Shown here piece after piece: positions 47,904 to 58,044 of a DNA stretch of 64,000 nucleotides. The translations under genes and the position numbers were made by a program. The DNA comes from Actinomadura barringtoniae. GTDB taxonomy: Bacteria; Actinomycetota; Actinomycetes; Streptosporangiales; Streptosporangiaceae. Location of the stretch: positions 62,001 through 126,000 of the forward strand of contig NZ_JAGEOJ010000015.1 in the NCBI RefSeq assembly GCF_017573505.1, read 5' to 3'. How positions within the stretch are numbered: position 1 is the first letter of the stretch; every line of letters starts with the position of its first letter. Under the pieces are notes generated by a model that saw only the letters and a list, made by a program, of their open reading frames with translations, ran no database searches and was not told the origin of the DNA.

Positions 47904-49585
47904 GCGGCCTCCAGGACGCCGCGCCTCAGGACGCCGCGCTCCAGGATGCCGCGCGCGCCTGGCTGGCGCAGGACCCGGATCCCGAGACGCGGGCCGAACT
48001 GCAGGCGGTCCTCGACTCAGGCGACTCCGAGGCGCTCGCCGACCGGTTCAGCGCCAAGCTGGAGTTCGGCACGGCGGGCCTGCGCGGCGAACTGGGCGCG
48101 GGCCCCAACCGCATGAACCGGGTCACGGTCATGCGGGCCGCCGCCGGCCTGGCCGCCCGCCTGCCCTCGGGCGGCGGCGTGGTGATCGGCTACGACGCCC
48201 GCTACGGCTCGGCGCGGTTCGCCCGCGACACCGCCGCCGTGGTCACCGGCGCCGGTCTGCGCGCCTGGCTGATGCCCGGCCCCCTCCCCACGCCCGTCCT
48301 CGCGTACGCCGTGGGCCAGCTCGGCGCCTCCGCCGGGGTCATGGTCACCGCGAGCCACAACCCGCCCCGCGACAACGGCTACAAGGTCTACTGGGACGAC
48401 GGAGCCCAGATCGTCCCGCCGCTCGACACGGAGATCTCCACGGCCATCGACGCCGTGGGCCCCGTGAACGAGCTCCCGCTCGGCGACTCGTGGGAGACCC
48501 TCGGCGACGAGATCGTCCAGGACTACCTGCGCGCCCTCTCCCACCTGCCGCTCGGCACGGCCCGCGACATCTCGATCGCCTACACGCCCCTGCACGGCGT
48601 CGGCCGCGACGTCCTGCTGCGCGCCTTCGAGTGGAACGGCTTCCCCGCCCCGATCCCCGTACCCGAGCAGGAAGACCCCGACCCGGACTTCCCGACGGTC
48701 TCGTTCCCCAACCCCGAAGAGCCCGGCGCGATGGACCTCGCGCTCGCCCTGGCGGCCTCGTCCGGCGTCGACATCGTGATCGCCAACGACCCGGACGCCG
48801 ACCGCTGCGCCGTGGCCATCCCCGCCCCGGGCGGCTGGCGGATGCTCACCGGCGACGAGGTGGGCGCCCTCCTCGCCGAGCACGTCCTGCGCCACACCAA
48901 GGGCCCTGACCGCCTCGTGGTCACCACGATCGTCTCCTCGTCCCTCCTCGGCGAGATCGCCCGCGCCCACGGCGTCCGCTTCGCCGAGTCCCTGACCGGC
49001 TTCAAGTGGATCATGAAGGCCGGCAGGCCCGGCGACCGCCAGGTCTTCGGCTACGAGGAGGCGATCGGCTATAGCGTCGGCGGCGACGACGGCCTGGTGG
49101 TCCGCGACAAGGACGGCATCGGCGCGGCCCTCACGGTCGCCGCCCTCGCCGCCGAGGCCAAGCGCGACGGCCGAACCGTTCAGGACCTCCTCGACGACCA
49201 GGCCCGCGCCTACGGCCTGCACACCACGTCCCAGCTGTCCTACCGCGTCGACGACCTGTCGCTGATCACCGACGCGATGGCCCGCCTCCGCGCCGCACCC
49301 CCCACCCACCTGGGCGGCCGGGCCGTCGAACGCCTCGACGACCTGGCCGACGGCGCCGACGGCCTGCCGCCCACCGACGGCCTCCGCTTCACGCTGGCCG
49401 CGGGCCCCTCAGGCGGCTCGGCCCGTGTCGTCGTCCGCCCGTCGGGCACCGAGCCCAAGCTCAAGTGCTACCTCCAGGTCGTCCTCCCGGCCGCCACCGG
49501 TGACCTGTCCTCCATCCGCGATCAGGCCGAGGCGGACCTCGACGCTCTCCGCGCCGACATCGCCGTCACCCTCGCCCTCCCCTAA
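47900..49585 (+). CDS. pmmB: Phosphosugar mutase (PMM/PGM family)
   Basis: A 561-residue alpha-D-phosphohexomutase. The phosphoserine is Ser152 in MVTASHNPPRDNGYKVYW; metal loop DPDADRCAVAIP; sugar loop GYEEAIGYSVGG; phosphate loop VVRPSGTEPKLKCYL. The N terminus has QDAAPQDAALQDAAR, made by a 15-bp DNA repeat. The family includes phosphomannomutase, phosphoglucomutase and also enzymes acting on pentose phosphates. Translational coupling with PNP supports ribose-1-phosphate/deoxyribose-1-phosphate isomerisation, i.e. a phosphopentomutase role, but this is inference. Confidence 0.92.
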   Translation: MSGLQDAAPQDAALQDAARAWLAQDPDPETRAELQAVLDSGDSEALADRFSAKLEFGTAGLRGELGAGPNRMNRVTVMRAAAGLAARLPSGGGVVIGYDARYGSARFARDTAAVVTGAGLRAWLMPGPLPTPVLAYAVGQLGASAGVMVTASHNPPRDNGYKVYWDDGAQIVPPLDTEISTAIDAVGPVNELPLGDSWETLGDEIVQDYLRALSHLPLGTARDISIAYTPLHGVGRDVLLRAFEWNGFPAPIPVPEQEDPDPDFPTVSFPNPEEPGAMDLALALAASSGVDIVIANDPDADRCAVAIPAPGGWRMLTGDEVGALLAEHVLRHTKGPDRLVVTTIVSSSLLGEIARAHGVRFAESLTGFKWIMKAGRPGDRQVFGYEEAIGYSVGGDDGLVVRDKDGIGAALTVAALAAEAKRDGRTVQDLLDDQARAYGLHTTSQLSYRVDDLSLITDAMARLRAAPPTHLGGRAVERLDDLADGADGLPPTDGLRFTLAAGPSGGSARVVVRPSGTEPKLKCYLQVVLPAATGDLSSIRDQAEADLDALRADIAVTLALP

Positions 49586-49600
49586 TCGGCCCCACCAATA

Positions 49601-49663
49601 CGCCGATCTTGCTCTGAGCGCCCCTCACCCACCGCGGAAGGGGCGCTCAGAGCAAGATCGGCG
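49601..49663. repeat. 63-bp hairpin element, copy 1
   Basis: Perfect 25-bp arms (49601-49625 and 49639-49663) enclose a 13-nt loop. The arm sequence matches the copy at 54859-54921 in 24 of 25 positions. It lies between the convergent pmmB and PH-domain genes, 15 bases after one stop and 3 before the other, so it may work as a bidirectional terminator. Confidence 0.9.
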
Positions 49664-49666
49664 CAG

Positions 49667-50326
49667 TCAGGCCGTCAGGGCGATGATGACGGTGGCCAGG
49701 AGGAAGGCGCCGGGGATGCCCAGGGCCAGGACTGCGGCCGGGGACCAGGCGACGGTGCCGGAGGTCTTGCCCAGCTGGGCTTCGGCGGTCTTCTGGGCGT
49801 CCTTCTCGGCGGCCGCGGCGGGGTTGCCGGGCTTGCCCTTGGTGGGGCGCTGGCGGTCGCCCATCTCGGTGAGCTGCTGGGCCGCGTACTGCGTGGGGGT
49901 ACGGCCCGCCAGGTGGTCGGCGGCGGAGCCGGGGACCTTCTTGGCGTCGGCGCGAGCGCGGGCCTCGGCCTTGGCCCGTGCGCGGGGCGAGGTCTGCAGC
50001 ACCCAGGCGCGCGAGGCACGTTCGGCGCCGTCCGTCCCGCGGTAGCGCACGACGATCGCGTCCTTGTCCTCGATCTTGCGCACGGCGGCCCAGGGCACCC
50101 GCACGTCCCGCAGCGGGTTGCGCAGGGTCACGCCGGAGTCGTCGCCGAGGATGATCGGGCGCAGCCCCAGCACGAACGCCAGGCCGCAGCCGAAGATCAG
50201 GAGCGCGGCCATCACCAGCGCGGTGGTGTCGCGCCCGCGCACGACGATGTCGACGAGGTTGAGCGCGGCGAACACCATCCACGTCCAGGCCCCCACCCGC
50301 GCGGCGGTGGAACGGAACTTCAGCAT
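49667..50326 (-). CDS. PH-domain membrane protein
   Basis: A 219-residue protein with two N-terminal helices (AWTWMVFAALNLVDIV, TALVMAALLIFGCGLAFVLG), a bacterial PH domain (about 58-110, DSGVTLRNPLRDVRVPWAAV), a charged Ala/Lys linker and a C-terminal helix (AAVLALGIPGAFLLATVIIAL). The function of this PH group is not known. ATG at 50326. Confidence 0.83.
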   Translation of the reverse strand: MLKFRSTAARVGAWTWMVFAALNLVDIVVRGRDTTALVMAALLIFGCGLAFVLGLRPIILGDDSGVTLRNPLRDVRVPWAAVRKIEDKDAIVVRYRGTDGAERASRAWVLQTSPRARAKAEARARADAKKVPGSAADHLAGRTPTQYAAQQLTEMGDRQRPTKGKPGNPAAAAEKDAQKTAEAQLGKTSGTVAWSPAAVLALGIPGAFLLATVIIALTA

Positions 50327-50356
50327 GACCCGATCATGCCAGTGCCGGGGCCGAGG

Positions 50357-51427
50357 TCAGACCAGGTCGCCATAGCCGGGTTTGATCACCTTGTTGATGA
50401 ATTCGAGGCGTTCGTCGAAGCCGATGAAGGCCGACTTCATCGCGTTCACCGTGAACCAGCGCAGGTCCGACCAGTCGTAGCCGAACGCGTCCACGAGCTT
50501 GGCGAACTCCTCGGAGAGGGTCGTGCCGCTCATCAGGCGGTTGTCGGTGTTGACGGTGACGCGGAAGCTCAGGCGGCGCAGCAGGCCGATCGGGTGCTCG
50601 GCGATCGACTTGGCCGCGCCGGTCTGGATGTTGGACGTCGGGCACATCTCCAGCGGGATCCGCTTGTCGCGCACGTACGCGGCCAGGCGGCCGAGTTCGG
50701 GCTCGGGCGCGTCGGCGCCGGTGATGTCGTCGATGATGCGGACGCCGTGGCCGAGCCGGTCGGCGCCGCACCACTGGATCGCCTGCCAGATCGACGGGAG
50801 CCCGAAGCCCTCGCCCGCGTGGATGGTGAAGTGGGCGTTCTCGCGCTGCAGGTATTCGAACGCGTCCAGGTGGCGGGTGGGCGGGTAGCCCGCCTCGGCT
50901 CCCGCGATGTCGAAGCCCACGACGCCCTGGTCGCGGTAGCGGACGGCGAGCTCGGCGATCTCCATGCTGCGGGCCTGGTGGCGCATCGCCGTGACCAGCG
51001 TGCCGACGCGGATGCCGTGGTCGCGGCCGCCCGCCGCGAAGCCCGCCAGAACGGCCTCGACGACCTGCTCCAGCGGCATCCCGGTCTGGGTGTGCAGCTC
51101 GGGCGCGTAGCGGACCTCGGCGTACACCACGCCGTCCTTGGCCAGGTCCTCGGCGCACTCGTAGGCGACGCGGGTGAGCGCGTCGGCCGACTGCATCACG
51201 CCGACGGTGTGGGAGAACGTCTCCAGGTAGCGTTCGAGCGAGCCGGAGTTGGACGCCTCCGCGAACCAGGCACCGAGCTCGTCCGCGTCGGTGCTCGGGA
51301 GCTCGGTGTAGCCGCCCTCGCGGGCGAGGTCGACGATGGTCGCGGGCCGCAGCCCGCCGTCGAGGTGGTCGTGCAGCAGGACCTTCGGCGCACGCCGGAT
51401 GGCGTCAAGGGTCGGGCGATCGCTCAT
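50357..51427 (-). CDS. add: Adenosine deaminase
   Basis: Converts (deoxy)adenosine to (deoxy)inosine, feeding PNP. The 356-residue protein has the zinc ligands His19/His21 in LLHDHLDGGL, the catalytic HAGEGFGLPS (Glu as general acid), His in DRLGHGVRI, and the metal-binding Asp in VTVNTDNRLMSGTT. The motif HDHLDG differs slightly from the more usual HxHLDG/N... but is known in actinobacteria. A TAAGGT box lies 6 bases before the ATG, so it may also be leaderless, although AAGG in the same place could be a ribosome site. Confidence 0.95.
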   Translation of the reverse strand: MSDRPTLDAIRRAPKVLLHDHLDGGLRPATIVDLAREGGYTELPSTDADELGAWFAEASNSGSLERYLETFSHTVGVMQSADALTRVAYECAEDLAKDGVVYAEVRYAPELHTQTGMPLEQVVEAVLAGFAAGGRDHGIRVGTLVTAMRHQARSMEIAELAVRYRDQGVVGFDIAGAEAGYPPTRHLDAFEYLQRENAHFTIHAGEGFGLPSIWQAIQWCGADRLGHGVRIIDDITGADAPEPELGRLAAYVRDKRIPLEMCPTSNIQTGAAKSIAEHPIGLLRRLSFRVTVNTDNRLMSGTTLSEEFAKLVDAFGYDWSDLRWFTVNAMKSAFIGFDERLEFINKVIKPGYGDLV

Positions 51428-51485
51428 CTCTGGACCTTACCGCCGGAAAGGTGCCCCTATCGCCGTCAACATCTGCCAACGGCGA

Positions 51486-51522
51486 GGGCCCGCCGTTCAT
51501 CAGTGAGATGAACGGCGGGCCC
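51486..51522. terminator. Perfect 16-bp hairpin downstream of the X-Pro peptidase gene
   Basis: Arms 51486-51501 and 51507-51522 are exactly complementary, loop AGTGA. It lies 26 bases past the stop of the peptidase gene (minus strand) and before the add start. No T-run follows. Confidence 0.75.
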
Positions 51523-51548
51523 CCTGCTGACCTGGGGTGGAGGTCAGG

Positions 51549-53432
51549 TCAGCCGTTGGTGATGGGCAGCGTGAGGCTGCTGCCGCCGAGCTGCACCTGG
51601 ACCTTGGTCCCGGCCGGGTAGCGCAGCGTGTACGCGTGGTCGGTGGCCAGGATCAGCAGGCCGATCCGGTGGCCGGCCTTGAACACGTGGTCGTACGGCT
51701 GCATCGGCCAGCTGAAGGTGTAGTCCTTGCCCGGCTTGACCGGCGTCTGCGACCAGATGGAGTTCCGGTTGCGGATGTCGGTCCAGCCCCGCGTCACGAT
51801 CTCGTACGGGGTGCTCTGCGTGACGTACGAGCGGGACGTGCGGCAGCCCTCGTTGCCGGGGATGCTGTCGCCGTAGCACCACTGGGGCTTGCCGTCGGGC
51901 TTGAAGTCGGCGAAGCGGGTGTCGGTGCCGTAGTCGACCAGCAGGCCCGTCAGGTACGGGGACTTGCCGTCGACCGAGGCGCGCACCTTGACCTTGGTGG
52001 TGCCCGACAGGCGGACGTTCTTCTTCAGCGCGGGCGTGAGGTAGATCAGCCGGTTCGGGTCGGCCGAGTCGGGCTTGGCCGTGAGCTCCTCGGCCGTACG
52101 GGCCGGGGCGTCGACCAGGCCCTGGGTGCCCTTGCCACGAGCGGTGGCGAGGACGCCGGGCTGCTGGGCGGCGGCGCCTCCACCCAGCCCGAAGGTGACC
52201 GGGTGGGCGGACGGCTCGGGCCAGTCGCCGTGGGTCTCCCAGGTGCCGGGGGTCCGCTCGATGTCGACCTTGGGCTGCTTCATGATGTCGTTGTTCACGC
52301 CGTACAACTCGTGCGCGAACCACTGGTCGAGGGTGTCGAGCCAGACCTGCTTGCGGATGTCGATCGGCTCGTCGTGGCGGGCCTGGTGAATCCACAGCTT
52401 GCGGTTGACGCCGGCCTTCTTCAGGCCGTTCCACAGCCCGGCGAACTGGATCGGCTTGACGTTCCAGTCGTGCAGGCCGCCGACCTCCAGGACGCTGGCC
52501 TTGAAGTGCGCGGCCTGCTTGGCGAAGTTCCGCTCGTCCCAGGTTGCGTTGTAGTCGCCGGTGACCCGGTCCATCTTCTTCTCGAGGTCGTGCATCACCG
52601 GCGCGCAGACCGCGAGGTTCTTGCGGGTCAGCACCGCCTTGGCGTGCAGGTCGAGGTCCTCGCCCTCCCAGCCGTCGGGGGCGACGACGCCGCCGTTGGC
52701 GCGGTACTCGTCGTACCAGTTGGAGACGCCGGAGATGGACACGACCGTCTTCAGGCCGTCCACGCGGGTGCCGGCGGTGGCGAGGGGCAGCGTGCCGTCG
52801 TACGACTTGCCGGCCATGCCGACCTTCTTGGTCGACCAGTTCGCCTCGACCTTGTTGCCCTTGGCGTCGTAGGCCTTGGCCTTGCCGGTCAGCCACTCGA
52901 TGACCGACTTCATGCCGGACGCCTCGTTGCGGCCGACGGCGGTCGGGCAGCCGTCGGAGTCGCCGGTGCCGAGCGTGTCGGCGGCCAGCACGGCGTAACC
53001 CCGCGAGACGAAGTAGTTGTCGTAGTAGGAGAAGCCGTAGTCCGGCGGGACCCAGGCGCCGGTCGGCGGGTCCCAGGGGGCCAGGCGCGGGTAGTCGGTC
53101 ACGTCGGCGGGGTGGTACTTGGGGTCCTGCGTACCGGAGAAGTACGGGCTGGCCTCGATGATCGAGGCGACCTTCAGGCTCCCGTCGGTCTCCTTGGGCC
53201 GCGTGACGTAGACGGACACGCGGTCGCGCTTGCCGTCGTGGTCGCTGTCGACCGTGGTCTCGACGTAGACCTTCTCCCGGACGGCGTCCTTGTAGGAGAA
53301 GGCCGGCTGGGTCTTACCGTCCTTGATGACGACCTGAGGGGCCGCCGGGGCGGCGCTGGCGGGCAGGGCGCCGACCGTCAGGCCGGCCATCCCCGCCGCC
53401 GCCACCACGGGCAGAAGTCGTGAGAGAAGCAC
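51549..53432 (-). CDS. Secreted Xaa-Pro dipeptidyl-peptidase (CocE/NonD family hydrolase)
   Basis: A 627-residue exported serine hydrolase. The signal peptide ends around LPASAAPAAP. The alpha/beta-hydrolase domain carries the nucleophile in GMAGKSYDGTLP, and likely acid and His in the EVGGLHDWNVKP and HQARHDEPID regions. The C-terminal jelly-roll domain (about 400-627, with YGDSIPGNEGCRTSRS) is characteristic of X-Pro dipeptidyl-peptidases, which release X-Pro from peptide N termini. The GTG start has AAGGAG upstream. It breaks up the nucleoside genes add and deoA and has its own inverted repeat, so it is probably an unrelated insertion. Confidence 0.9.
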   Translation of the reverse strand: MLLSRLLPVVAAAGMAGLTVGALPASAAPAAPQVVIKDGKTQPAFSYKDAVREKVYVETTVDSDHDGKRDRVSVYVTRPKETDGSLKVASIIEASPYFSGTQDPKYHPADVTDYPRLAPWDPPTGAWVPPDYGFSYYDNYFVSRGYAVLAADTLGTGDSDGCPTAVGRNEASGMKSVIEWLTGKAKAYDAKGNKVEANWSTKKVGMAGKSYDGTLPLATAGTRVDGLKTVVSISGVSNWYDEYRANGGVVAPDGWEGEDLDLHAKAVLTRKNLAVCAPVMHDLEKKMDRVTGDYNATWDERNFAKQAAHFKASVLEVGGLHDWNVKPIQFAGLWNGLKKAGVNRKLWIHQARHDEPIDIRKQVWLDTLDQWFAHELYGVNNDIMKQPKVDIERTPGTWETHGDWPEPSAHPVTFGLGGGAAAQQPGVLATARGKGTQGLVDAPARTAEELTAKPDSADPNRLIYLTPALKKNVRLSGTTKVKVRASVDGKSPYLTGLLVDYGTDTRFADFKPDGKPQWCYGDSIPGNEGCRTSRSYVTQSTPYEIVTRGWTDIRNRNSIWSQTPVKPGKDYTFSWPMQPYDHVFKAGHRIGLLILATDHAYTLRYPAGTKVQVQLGGSSLTLPITNG

Positions 53433-53444
53433 CGTCGCTCCTTG

Positions 53445-53471
53445 AGGCTGATAAAGATCGTTGATCAGCCT
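53445..53471. promoter_or_regulatory. Inverted repeat before the X-Pro peptidase gene
   Basis: AGGCTGAT (53445-53452) and ATCAGCCT (53464-53471) are exact complements 11 bases apart, starting 12 bases upstream of the GTG. It could be an operator or a hairpin near the ribosome site. Confidence 0.4.
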
Positions 53472-53552
53472 GCCGAGCGTTGATCATGCGCGTCAAGACC
53501 GTTCGCACCTGTTGGCCCGGTCCGGCCCCGGCTCACCCGACTCGCCGCCGGC

Positions 53553-54830
<1,278 letters not shown>

Positions 54831-54858
54831 TACTCACTCCTCGCAGGGATCACAAACT

Positions 54859-54921
54859 CGCCGATCTTGCTCTGAGCGCCCTTATGAGGGGGCTCAAAGG
54901 GCGCTCAGAGCAAGATCGGCG
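54859..54921. repeat. 63-bp hairpin element, copy 2 (between cdd and deoA)
   Basis: Perfect 25-bp arms (54859-54883 and 54897-54921) with a 13-nt loop, the same size as the copy at 49601. The loops are unrelated in sequence. One arm position differs from copy 1 (C to T) and the other arm carries the matching change (G to A). It begins 10 bases after the cdd stop and ends 28 bases before the deoA start. Confidence 0.9.
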
Positions 54922-54931
54922 TACTTGGTCG

Positions 54932-55357
54932 TCAGGTTGCTCGTTCGATCAGGTCTTCTGGGCCGAAGGCGTCGGGGAGGACTTCGGACATGGGGAGGAC
55001 GCCTCGGGTGGTCTCCAGCAGCATCGCCGGGCCGCCGTGCTCCCAGAGCAGCTGGCGGCAGCGCCCGCAGGGCATCAGCGGCTCGCCGTGGCCGTCGACC
55101 ACGGCGACGGCCAGCAGGCGCGGGCGGTCTCCGTCGGACGTCACCGGCTTGCCGGGGCCGTGCAGCGCGCAGACCAGGCTGCACTCGGCGCACAGCCCGA
55201 GGCCGTACGAGGCGTTCTCGACGTTGCAGCCGGTCAGCACCCTGCCGTCGGCGGTGAGGCCCGCGGCGCCGACCGGGAAGCGGGAGTACGGCGCGTACGC
55301 GCGCCGCATCGCCTCCTGGGCGGCCGACCGCAGGGCCTTCCAATCGATCTCGTTCAT
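54932..55357 (-). CDS. cdd: Cytidine deaminase
   Basis: Deaminates (deoxy)cytidine to (deoxy)uridine, supplying substrates for DeoA. The 141-residue homotetrameric type has the zinc/catalytic CAEC (GLCAECSLVCALHG) and PCGRCRQLLWEHG motifs, and the substrate-binding FPVGAAGL and GCNVENASYGLG segments. The ATG at 55357 gives the usual N terminus (MNEIDWKALR), but a GTG at 55375, 3 bases after the permease stop, would also be good. It follows the nucleoside ABC transporter genes, in the same operon. Confidence 0.94.
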   Translation of the reverse strand: MNEIDWKALRSAAQEAMRRAYAPYSRFPVGAAGLTADGRVLTGCNVENASYGLGLCAECSLVCALHGPGKPVTSDGDRPRLLAVAVVDGHGEPLMPCGRCRQLLWEHGGPAMLLETTRGVLPMSEVLPDAFGPEDLIERAT

Positions 55358-55378
55358 CCCCCGATTGTCACCCACGCG

Positions 55379-56731
55379 CTAACGTGCCTCGCCGCGCCGG
55401 TAGCGCAGGCCGTCGGCGGCGGGCATCCGCAGCCGCTGGCTCGCCAGCGCCAGCACCAGCAGCGTGGTGACGTGCGGGAAGAACGAGACGAGCTCGCCGG
55501 GCACGGCGTCGGTGGTCAGGTACCAGACCAGCAGGCCGCCGGCCGCGACGACCGCCAGCACGACGCCGATGTAGGTGTTGCGCAGGACGCGGCGGTCCAG
55601 GTCGGTCTCGATGGACGAGCGCATCCGCGGGGTGCGCGACAGCTGGTAGCCGGCCACCGCGATCAGGATGACCGTGACGAACAGCAGCAGCGCGTGCACC
55701 GAGTCGCCGCCGCCGCGCGCGTTCATCGCGTCGGTGTAGCCGAACAGCAGCGAGCCCGCGGCGAGCCCGACGGGACGCCAGTTACCGAAGATCATCGCGG
55801 CCAGGCCGATGTAGCCGCGGCCGCCGGTCTGCCCGTCCTGGTAGAGCGGCGCGGCCACGGTGACCAGGAACGCGCCCGCCAGCCCGGCGAACCCGCCCGA
55901 GATCATCACGGCGACGTACTTCATCCGGTAGACCGAGACGCCGAGCGACTCGGCCGCGTACGGGTCCTCGCCGCAGGAACGGATCCGCAGGCCGAACGCG
56001 GTCTTCCACAGCACCACGTACGTCGCCGGGATCAGCAGGATCGCGACCAGCGTGAGCAGCGACATCCCGGCCGTCACGCCGCGCACGATCCCCGCCAGGT
56101 CCGACACCAGGAACCAGTGGTGCTTCTCCAGCGAGCCCAGCCAGTCGGGGCTCTGCCAGCTCCCGATCTTGCCGCCGGACAGCACCGGCAGCGTCAGCGT
56201 CTTGATCGGATCGATCGGCGGCGACTGGCGCGGGCCGCCGCCGAGGGCCTTGGCCTTGCCGGTGTCGAAGATCAGCCCGGCCAGGAACTGGGTGAGCCCC
56301 AGGCCCAGGATGTTGATCGCGACACCGGAGATGATGTGGTCCACGCCGAACGTGACGGTGGCGATCGCGTGCAGCAGGCCGCCGAGCATGCCGCCGATGA
56401 TCCCGGCGAGCACGCCCACCCACGGACCCCACTGGTAGCCCGCCCAGGCGCCGGTCCAGGTCCCGAGGATCATCATGCCCTCGAGGCCGATGTTGATCAC
56501 GCCGGAGCGTTCGGACCAGAGGCCGCCGAGGCCCGCCAGCAGGATCGGCACGGCCAGGCGCAGCATCGCGCCGACGGTGCCGCTGGAGGTGACGTCGTTG
56601 GCGTCGTCGACCACCCGGACCAGCGACAGCAGCAGGAGCAGCCCGCCGATGATCAGCAGGTAGTGCGGCCAGCGCAGGTTGAGCCTGCCGTTCACGGACT
56701 TGACCTTCTCCGCCACGGTCGCCGTGCTCAT
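55379..56731 (-). CDS. Nucleoside ABC transporter permease 2 (BmpC/YufQ-like)
   Basis: A 450-residue integral membrane subunit of the branched-chain-permease superfamily (LivH/RbsC), with about 10 helices. LWSERSGVINIGLEGMMILG is the conserved segment typical of nucleoside permeases, followed by GVAINILGLGLTQFL and the cytoplasmic ATPase-coupling stretch KTAFGLRIRSCGEDPYAAES with the EAA-like loop. The start at 56731 overlaps the previous stop (ATGA). It ends 21 bases before the cdd start. Confidence 0.92.
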   Translation of the reverse strand: MSTATVAEKVKSVNGRLNLRWPHYLLIIGGLLLLLSLVRVVDDANDVTSSGTVGAMLRLAVPILLAGLGGLWSERSGVINIGLEGMMILGTWTGAWAGYQWGPWVGVLAGIIGGMLGGLLHAIATVTFGVDHIISGVAINILGLGLTQFLAGLIFDTGKAKALGGGPRQSPPIDPIKTLTLPVLSGGKIGSWQSPDWLGSLEKHHWFLVSDLAGIVRGVTAGMSLLTLVAILLIPATYVVLWKTAFGLRIRSCGEDPYAAESLGVSVYRMKYVAVMISGGFAGLAGAFLVTVAAPLYQDGQTGGRGYIGLAAMIFGNWRPVGLAAGSLLFGYTDAMNARGGGDSVHALLLFVTVILIAVAGYQLSRTPRMRSSIETDLDRRVLRNTYIGVVLAVVAAGGLLVWYLTTDAVPGELVSFFPHVTTLLVLALASQRLRMPAADGLRYRRGEAR

Positions 56732-58044
56732 GCCGTCTCCTTGGCCAGGTCGTGCCCGGTGGCCAGCTCGGTCGCCACCGACCGCTGCTGCAGCCTGATC
56801 TCCCAGCGCCGGACGAGCTCGTAGACGATCGCGACGGTCAGGACCACGACGCCCTGCATCACGCCGACGATCTCCTTCGGCACCCCGACGTCCTGGAGGA
56901 CGTCCGAGCTCTGGTCGAGGAAGGCGAACAGCAGCGCGGCGAGCGCGATGCCGAGCGGATGGTTGCGGCCGAGCAGCGCGACCGTGATGCCGGTGAAGCC
57001 GAGCCCCGCCGGGAAGTTCAGCGAGTATTCGTACGAGGCGCCGAGCAGCTCGGGCATGCCGATCAGGCCGGCCACCGCGCCGGACAGGACCATCGTGATG
57101 ACGATCATGCGCTTGGCGCTGACGCCGCTCGCCTGCGCGGCCGAGGCCGACAGGCCCGACACCTTCAGGTCGAAGCCGAACCGGGTGAAGTTGATGACCA
57201 CCCAGAAGACGATGCCGACCACGATCGCCAGCGGCAGCAGGCCGTAGACGTCGCCCGGCAGGTTGATCCCGATCGAGGACAGGAAGCCGTTCAGCGGGCC
57301 GACCCTGCCCTCGCCGGGGATCTTCGGGGTCGCCACGTTGTTGCTGCCCGGCCGCACCTCGGCGAGGCGCTTGTCGTTCAGCAGGTAGGCGATCACGCCG
57401 GTCGCGATCGCGTTCAGCATGATCGTCGACAGCACCTCGCTGACGCCGCGGGTGACCTTGAGGATGCCCGCGATCGCGGCCCACAGGCCGCCGATCAGCA
57501 TCGCCGCCACGATCACCAGTAGCTGCCCGAACGGGGCGGGCAGGGTGAGCGCGCCGCCGAGCGCCGCCGACAGCATCGCGGCGAGCCGGTACTGGCCGTC
57601 CACGCCGATGTTCAGCAGCGCCATCCGGAAGCCGATCGCCACCGCGACCGCCGACAGGTAGTAGCGGGTCGCCCGGTTGACGATGTCGACCAGCGACGAC
57701 TGCTGCGTGCCGTAGTCGATCATGCTCTGGATCGAGCTGACCGGGTCGGCGCCCGACAGCCGCATCAGCAGCGCCGCGATCAGCACCGAGATCAGCAACG
57801 CCAGCAGCGGCGCGCCGATCTTGAACGCCAGCCCGCGCGGCCCGAGGCCCTGCAGCATCGCCTTCCACGCCGGGATGGTCTCCGGCGTGTCGCCCGCCGG
57901 AGCCGCCGTGGCGGCCTTGGCCCTGGCCTCGGCCTCCGCCGGAGTCTCCTCGGGCGGAGTCTCCTCGGGCGGAATGTCCTTGGGCGGAGTGTCCTTGGGC
58001 TCGTTGTCCCTGGAGCCGGGCTCGTTGTCGCTTCGCTCGCTCAT
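56728..58044 (-). CDS. Nucleoside ABC transporter permease 1 (BmpD/YufP-like)
   Basis: A 438-residue permease of the same superfamily, companion of the gene after it. The first 60 residues are an acidic low-complexity tail with repeats such as PPEETPPEETP, then about 8-10 helices. Segment FRMALLNIGVDGQYRLAAML corresponds to the conserved coupling region; GVSEVLSTIMLNAIATGVIAY and ASAAQASGVSAKRM are further typical parts. The ATG overlaps the ATPase gene stop (ATGA). Confidence 0.92.
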   Translation of the reverse strand: MSERSDNEPGSRDNEPKDTPPKDIPPEETPPEETPAEAEARAKAATAAPAGDTPETIPAWKAMLQGLGPRGLAFKIGAPLLALLISVLIAALLMRLSGADPVSSIQSMIDYGTQQSSLVDIVNRATRYYLSAVAVAIGFRMALLNIGVDGQYRLAAMLSAALGGALTLPAPFGQLLVIVAAMLIGGLWAAIAGILKVTRGVSEVLSTIMLNAIATGVIAYLLNDKRLAEVRPGSNNVATPKIPGEGRVGPLNGFLSSIGINLPGDVYGLLPLAIVVGIVFWVVINFTRFGFDLKVSGLSASAAQASGVSAKRMIVITMVLSGAVAGLIGMPELLGASYEYSLNFPAGLGFTGITVALLGRNHPLGIALAALLFAFLDQSSDVLQDVGVPKEIVGVMQGVVVLTVAIVYELVRRWEIRLQQRSVATELATGHDLAKETA

